Of a DNA stretch of 9,642 nt, positions 6,540 through 9,642 are shown in pieces. The stretch is taken from NCBI GenBank assembly GCA_002352225.1, contig DEIA01000017.1, positions 1 through 9,642 on the forward strand, in the 5' to 3' direction. This DNA comes from Flammeovirgaceae bacterium UBA2786 (GTDB lineage Bacteria; Bacteroidota; Bacteroidia; Cytophagales; Cyclobacteriaceae). The notes below the pieces were generated by a model. The model was given only the letters and a program-made list of their open reading frames with translations. It searched no databases and was not told the origin of the DNA. Each line of letters starts with the position of its first letter. Position 1 is the stretch's first letter. The position numbers and the translations under genes were made by a program.

Positions 6540-6569
6540 CCGGTTAATTCTTTGTAATTAACAAGCCGG
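6540..6569. promoter_or_regulatory. Inverted repeat before the permease gene
   Basis: A perfect 7-bp inverted repeat, GTTAATT (6543-6549) and AATTAAC (6556-6562), encloses the 6-base loop CTTTGT. It is flanked by CCGG at 6540-6543 and CCGG at 6566-6569. It ends three bases before the ATG at 6572 and lies 28 bases after the upstream stop. The symmetry fits an operator for a dimeric regulator, or a leader hairpin covering the start of the permease message. It is not followed by a T run, so a simple terminator is less likely. No clear Bacteroidota promoter was found in the 59-bp gap; TTTG at 6518-6521 could be a -33 element without a good partner. Confidence 0.4.
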
Positions 6570-6571
6570 AA

Positions 6572-7864
6572 ATGAGTAACACCAAACAAATCGGACTTTG
6601 GACAACTACATCGCTAGTAGTTGGAAACATGATTGCGTCAGGGCTTTTTATGTTGCCCGCCACCTTAGCTGTATATGGTGGAATCAGTTTAATAGGATGG
6701 CTCATTTCCGGAGGAGGAGCTATATGCCTGGCACTGGTGTACAGTTGGTTAAGCAAACTTAAACCCGTAGCCACAGGCGGTCCGTATGCTTACACCCACG
6801 AGGGCATGGGAGACTTTCCGGCATTTCTTGTTGCCTGGGGATATTGGATTTCAATCTGGTGTGCCAATGCAGCTATTGCTGTGGCTTTTGTAAGTTACCT
6901 TACCGCATTTATTCCCGCATTAGGTAACAATCCCCTACTTTCAGTAGGAACGGGTCTGGCAGCCATCTGGCTTCTTACCTGGATAAACACACGCGGTATA
7001 AAAGAAGCAGGCATTGTTCAGGTTGTTACCACTGTTTTGAAAATTGCCCCACTGGTAGTTATTACACTTGGCGGATTATTGTATCTGAATACAGATCATT
7101 TCGTTCCCTTTAATGTAAGCACGGAGTCTAACCTAACGGCTATTACCAGCTGCACCACCTTAACCCTGTTTGCCTTTCTTGGGCTGGAGTGTGCCACCAT
7201 ACCATCGGGTAAGGTGATTAATCCGGAAGTAACCGTACCAAAGGCAACGGTGTTGGGCACATTACTGACTACAGTAATTTACGTGTCCAGTACAATAGCC
7301 ATAATGGGTTTAATTCCGCCTGATGCATTGCATAAATCGCAGGCTCCATTTGCCGATGCAGCGGCATCTATCTGGGGCGACTGGGCCCGCTACCTCGTTG
7401 CTGGCGGAGCTGTGATTTCTACATTTGGAGCGCTGAATGGATGGATCATTATGCAAGGACAATTGCCTTTTGCTGCGGCACGCGATAAATTATTTCCCCG
7501 GGTATTTGCTCATGAGAATAAAAATGGTGTTCCATCCATAGGCATTGTTGTATCCAGCATTTTGGTTTCTGTGCTTATGAGTATGAATTTTTCCAGAAGC
7601 CTGGCCGATACCTACACCTTCATCATTTTACTTTCAACCCTTACTACGTTAGTTCCTTACCTGTTCTCCATTATTGCTTTTGTAATGATGGGAGCGAGGA
7701 AAAATAACCTGAATGGCACCAAGTATACGGTTGCAACATTGGCGTTTATCTATTCCATGTGGGCTGTTATGGGCTCTGGCCAGGAAACCGTGTATTGGGG
7801 GTTTGTTCTGTTAATGGCCGGTCTGCCATTTTACGCATTCATTAGAATCAAAAGACAGTTGTAA
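6572..7864 (+). CDS. APC-superfamily amino acid antiporter, AdiC-like
   Basis: This is a 430-aa integral membrane transporter with about 12 membrane helices and the length and layout of the basic amino acid/polyamine antiporter family. From memory it aligns well with E. coli AdiC (arginine/agmatine antiporter) along its whole length. The unwound helix-1 motif is GNMIASG (18-24), Y91 precedes ISIWCAN, the helix-6 segment LFAFLGLE ends in E206, NGW291 corresponds to the AdiC W293 site, and LVPYLFS (360-366) and IYSMWAVMGSG (393-403) match late helices. F200 stands where AdiC has the substrate-gating W202. Substrate is therefore probably a cationic or guanidino amino acid or its product, but the exact pair is unknown. 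One base separates it from a guanidino-hydrolase gene, so the two are almost certainly cotranscribed. An alternative is a more general amino acid permease. Confidence 0.88.
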   Translation: MSNTKQIGLWTTTSLVVGNMIASGLFMLPATLAVYGGISLIGWLISGGGAICLALVYSWLSKLKPVATGGPYAYTHEGMGDFPAFLVAWGYWISIWCANAAIAVAFVSYLTAFIPALGNNPLLSVGTGLAAIWLLTWINTRGIKEAGIVQVVTTVLKIAPLVVITLGGLLYLNTDHFVPFNVSTESNLTAITSCTTLTLFAFLGLECATIPSGKVINPEVTVPKATVLGTLLTTVIYVSSTIAIMGLIPPDALHKSQAPFADAAASIWGDWARYLVAGGAVISTFGALNGWIIMQGQLPFAAARDKLFPRVFAHENKNGVPSIGIVVSSILVSVLMSMNFSRSLADTYTFIILLSTLTTLVPYLFSIIAFVMMGARKNNLNGTKYTVATLAFIYSMWAVMGSGQETVYWGFVLLMAGLPFYAFIRIKRQL

Positions 7865-7865
7865 C

Positions 7866-8741
7866 ATGATAACCTGTCATTCAGAGTTTGGAAAGTTGAA
7901 ACGGGTCTTCATCAAAACTGCCACCGATTCATTTGTAAGTGAAACACACCTGCAGCAACAATGGAAGGAGTTAAACTTTCTTTCCAAGCCTGATCTTCAA
8001 AAGGCAATTAACGAATATTCTGATTTTGAAAAGTTACTTCGTACAAATAGCGCAGAACTCATTCACTTACCGCAGCACGATAGTGTTACGTTAGATTCCA
8101 TGTACTGTCGGGATGCTTCACTGGCTACAGATTTTGGAATGATATTGTGTAACATGGGCAAACCGGCCCGTGTACCGGAGCCAGCTGCATGTGAAAAAGC
8201 ATTTACTCAGGCTGGCCTGCCCATATTAGGAAGAATAACTGCACCGGGTACTTTAGAGGGAGGAGATGTAGCATGGGTGGATGAACGTACATTGGCTGTA
8301 GGGCATACGTATCGGACAAACCGTGAAGGTATCCGTCAGTTAAAGCAATTACTGGAACCAAAAGGAATAACGGTTTGGGTGGCTGAAATGCCACATTATA
8401 AAGGCCCTGCTGATGTGTTTCATCTCATGTCAGTCTTTAGCCCGGTAGATAAAGATTTAGCTGTGGTGTATTCCCCGCTCATGCCAATAGCTTTTAGAAG
8501 CGGTTTGCTGGATCGTGGGTTTAATTTTGTTGAAGTTCCGGACACCGAGTGGGATTCAATGGGCTGCAATGTGCTGGCCATTGCTCCACGTGAAGTAATT
8601 ATGGTTGAGGGCAATCCGGTTACAAGACAACGGCTTATGGATGCTGGTTGTAAAGTTTACGAGTATGCCGGTGCTGAAATTAGCGTAAAAGGTGGTGGTG
8701 GGCCAACCTGCCTCACCCGCCCGATAGAAAGAATTATTTAA
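7866..8741 (+). CDS. DDAH/arginine deiminase-superfamily guanidino hydrolase
   Basis: This is a 291-aa soluble enzyme of the pentein (amidinotransferase/deiminase) fold. Members hydrolyse or transfer the guanidino group through a covalent Cys adduct. The expected catalytic residues are visible: C282 in GGGGPTCLTRP (276-286), H186 in PADVFHLMSVF (181-191), E131 in LEGGDV (130-135), and the substrate-binding CRDAS (81-85). The length fits dimethylarginine dimethylaminohydrolase (DDAH) better than the roughly 400-aa arginine deiminases, and the C-terminal motif differs from agmatine deiminase. Possible reactions are methylarginine to citrulline plus methylamine or dimethylamine, or arginine to citrulline plus ammonia; the sequence alone does not decide. 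The ATG at 7866 follows the permease stop by one base, so the transporter probably brings in its substrate or exports its product. No signal peptide is present. Confidence 0.87.
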   Translation: MITCHSEFGKLKRVFIKTATDSFVSETHLQQQWKELNFLSKPDLQKAINEYSDFEKLLRTNSAELIHLPQHDSVTLDSMYCRDASLATDFGMILCNMGKPARVPEPAACEKAFTQAGLPILGRITAPGTLEGGDVAWVDERTLAVGHTYRTNREGIRQLKQLLEPKGITVWVAEMPHYKGPADVFHLMSVFSPVDKDLAVVYSPLMPIAFRSGLLDRGFNFVEVPDTEWDSMGCNVLAIAPREVIMVEGNPVTRQRLMDAGCKVYEYAGAEISVKGGGGPTCLTRPIERII

Positions 8742-8768
8742 ATTTACTGTAAACCAAATCCGATCAAG

Positions 8769-9587
8769 ATGGAGAACTTTCTGAACTTCTTCGAGACTAT
8801 GCCTACCTGGCAACGTGCAGTTTGGATTGTATTGTGTTTGACGTTTTGTTGGATACTGGAAGGAAGCTTTCCATTGTTTCAGTTTAACTATAAAAAGTGG
8901 AAGCATGCGGGTGTAAATTTTACATTTCTGTTAACCACTATGATTATCAATGTGGCATTTGGTATAGCCACGGTAGGAATATTTGAATGGGTAGGCCGTA
9001 ATCAATTTGGATTATTGTATTTAATAGATTGGCCAATATGGGTTGAGTTGCTGATCTGTTTGCTGATTTTTGAGTTGCTGGCTCAATATACCATTCATTA
9101 CGTTTTGCACCGGGTTAAATGGATGTGGAAGTTTCATATGATTCACCACAGCGATACCCATCTTGATGCAACCAGTGGAACGCGCCATCACCCGGGCGAT
9201 TTTATAATGCGCGAATTGTTTGCCTTACTGGCAGTTTTTATAACCGGTGCGCCTGTTTCATTTTACTTTTTCTATCGCATCTGTACGGTTTTCTTTACGT
9301 ACTTTACCCATGCCAACATTTATGTGCCTACCTGGTTAGATAAGCCGTTGAGTTACGTTTTTATTACACCCAACATGCATAAGTTTCATCATCATTACGA
9401 AAGGCCGTGGACGGATTCAAACTTTGGTAATATGTTTTCTATATGGGACAGGCTGTTCGGTACGTTTGTCTATGATGACCCTAAAAAGATTAAATACGGG
9501 TTAGATGTGTTGGATGGTTCAAAAGATGAGAACATTGGGTATCAGTTTAAATTACCGTTTGATAAGTCGATCAAGACGGATTATTGA
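8769..9587 (+). CDS. Sterol desaturase/fatty acid hydroxylase superfamily membrane protein
   Basis: This is a 272-aa integral membrane protein with about four to five hydrophobic segments (roughly 15-38, 50-75, 90-110, 150-180). The histidine clusters that bind a di-iron centre are present: H110-Y-V-L-H114, H123-M-I-H126-H127, R139-H-H141, H181, and H204-K-F-H207-H208-H209, followed by NFGNMFSIWDRLFGTF (218-233), a hallmark C-terminal block. Enzymes of this superfamily use oxygen to hydroxylate or desaturate lipids such as fatty acids, sterols or carotenoids; the substrate here is unknown. It starts 27 bp after the hydrolase stop, so it may be read through from the permease operon. The gap contains the short palindrome TTTACTGTAAA (8743-8753) and no Shine-Dalgarno sequence. 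No functional link to arginine or copper is evident. Confidence 0.9.
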   Translation: MENFLNFFETMPTWQRAVWIVLCLTFCWILEGSFPLFQFNYKKWKHAGVNFTFLLTTMIINVAFGIATVGIFEWVGRNQFGLLYLIDWPIWVELLICLLIFELLAQYTIHYVLHRVKWMWKFHMIHHSDTHLDATSGTRHHPGDFIMRELFALLAVFITGAPVSFYFFYRICTVFFTYFTHANIYVPTWLDKPLSYVFITPNMHKFHHHYERPWTDSNFGNMFSIWDRLFGTFVYDDPKKIKYGLDVLDGSKDENIGYQFKLPFDKSIKTDY

Positions 9588-9642
9588 ACCCTAACCAAAC
9601 CTGTTTTCAGATTAAACTGATCACAGATTAATTTCTTACCGC
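9588..9642. other. Non-coding tail, nothing assigned
   Basis: These 55 bases follow the last stop. CAGATTAA appears twice (9608-9615 and 9624-9631), and TGATCA is a short palindrome between them. There is no hairpin plus T-run terminator that I would call, and no start of a further gene is visible before the window ends. Confidence 0.3.

Noticed and set aside
3926..6554. The 10-mer TAATTCTTTG occurs at 3926-3935 and 6545-6554 in two intergenic regions.
   Set aside because: The distances to the following start codons differ greatly (64 and 17 bases), and the sequence is AT-rich, so chance is the simplest explanation.
8556..8906. A 116-aa open frame on the minus strand across the hydrolase-desaturase junction.
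   Set aside because: It lies opposite the well-supported C-terminus of the hydrolase, including its catalytic Cys segment, and the N-terminus of the desaturase. Its translation resembles no family that I recognise.
9608..9631. CAGATTAA direct repeat near the right edge.
   Set aside because: Two 8-base AT-rich copies with no flanking structure are too little evidence for a repeat array or a site.

Overview
The window looks like chromosomal DNA of a member of the Bacteroidota, probably Cytophagales-like. The basis is the style of the proteins (short HMA-AraC regulator, DUF3347 lipoprotein, HMA protein with a K-C-x-x-C loop), the near absence of Shine-Dalgarno sequences, and AT-rich upstream regions carrying boxes that match the Bacteroidota -7 element TAnnTTTG. 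The genus cannot be fixed from this sequence.

Layout. Positions 1-947 (minus strand) hold the N-terminal 315 codons of glutaminyl-tRNA synthetase, cut by the window edge. A 110-bp divergent spacer separates it from a run of plus-strand genes that fills the rest of the window. Positions 1058-6512 form a copper-handling island. It holds a fused HMA-AraC regulator, a P1B-1 copper-exporting ATPase (CopA), a stand-alone 69-aa HMA protein, and a tightly coupled three-gene set of predicted lipoproteins: DUF3347, a TlpA/ResA-like thioredoxin, and an Asp-box beta-propeller with a CDCC motif and a Met/His-rich loop. Positions 6572-8741 hold an AdiC-like amino-acid antiporter followed after one base by a DDAH/arginine-deiminase-superfamily hydrolase, probably a guanidino-compound transport and hydrolysis pair. 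Positions 8769-9587 hold a membrane-bound di-iron hydroxylase of the sterol desaturase/fatty acid hydroxylase superfamily. The last 55 bases carry no gene that I can support.

How the genes may work together. The regulator's N-terminal CxxC domain could sense Cu(I) (or a related soft metal) in the cytoplasm and control copA. CopA would move Cu(I) to the periplasm, with the small HMA protein as a candidate cytoplasmic carrier. The three lipoproteins would act outside the cytoplasmic membrane. Two carry conserved Cys/Met/His sites that could bind metal, and the third is a WCRPC thiol-disulfide protein that could keep those cysteines reduced. This periplasmic part is an inference from co-location, overlapping reading frames and residue patterns; no function is established for it here. 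It is the best candidate in the window for an under-described system.
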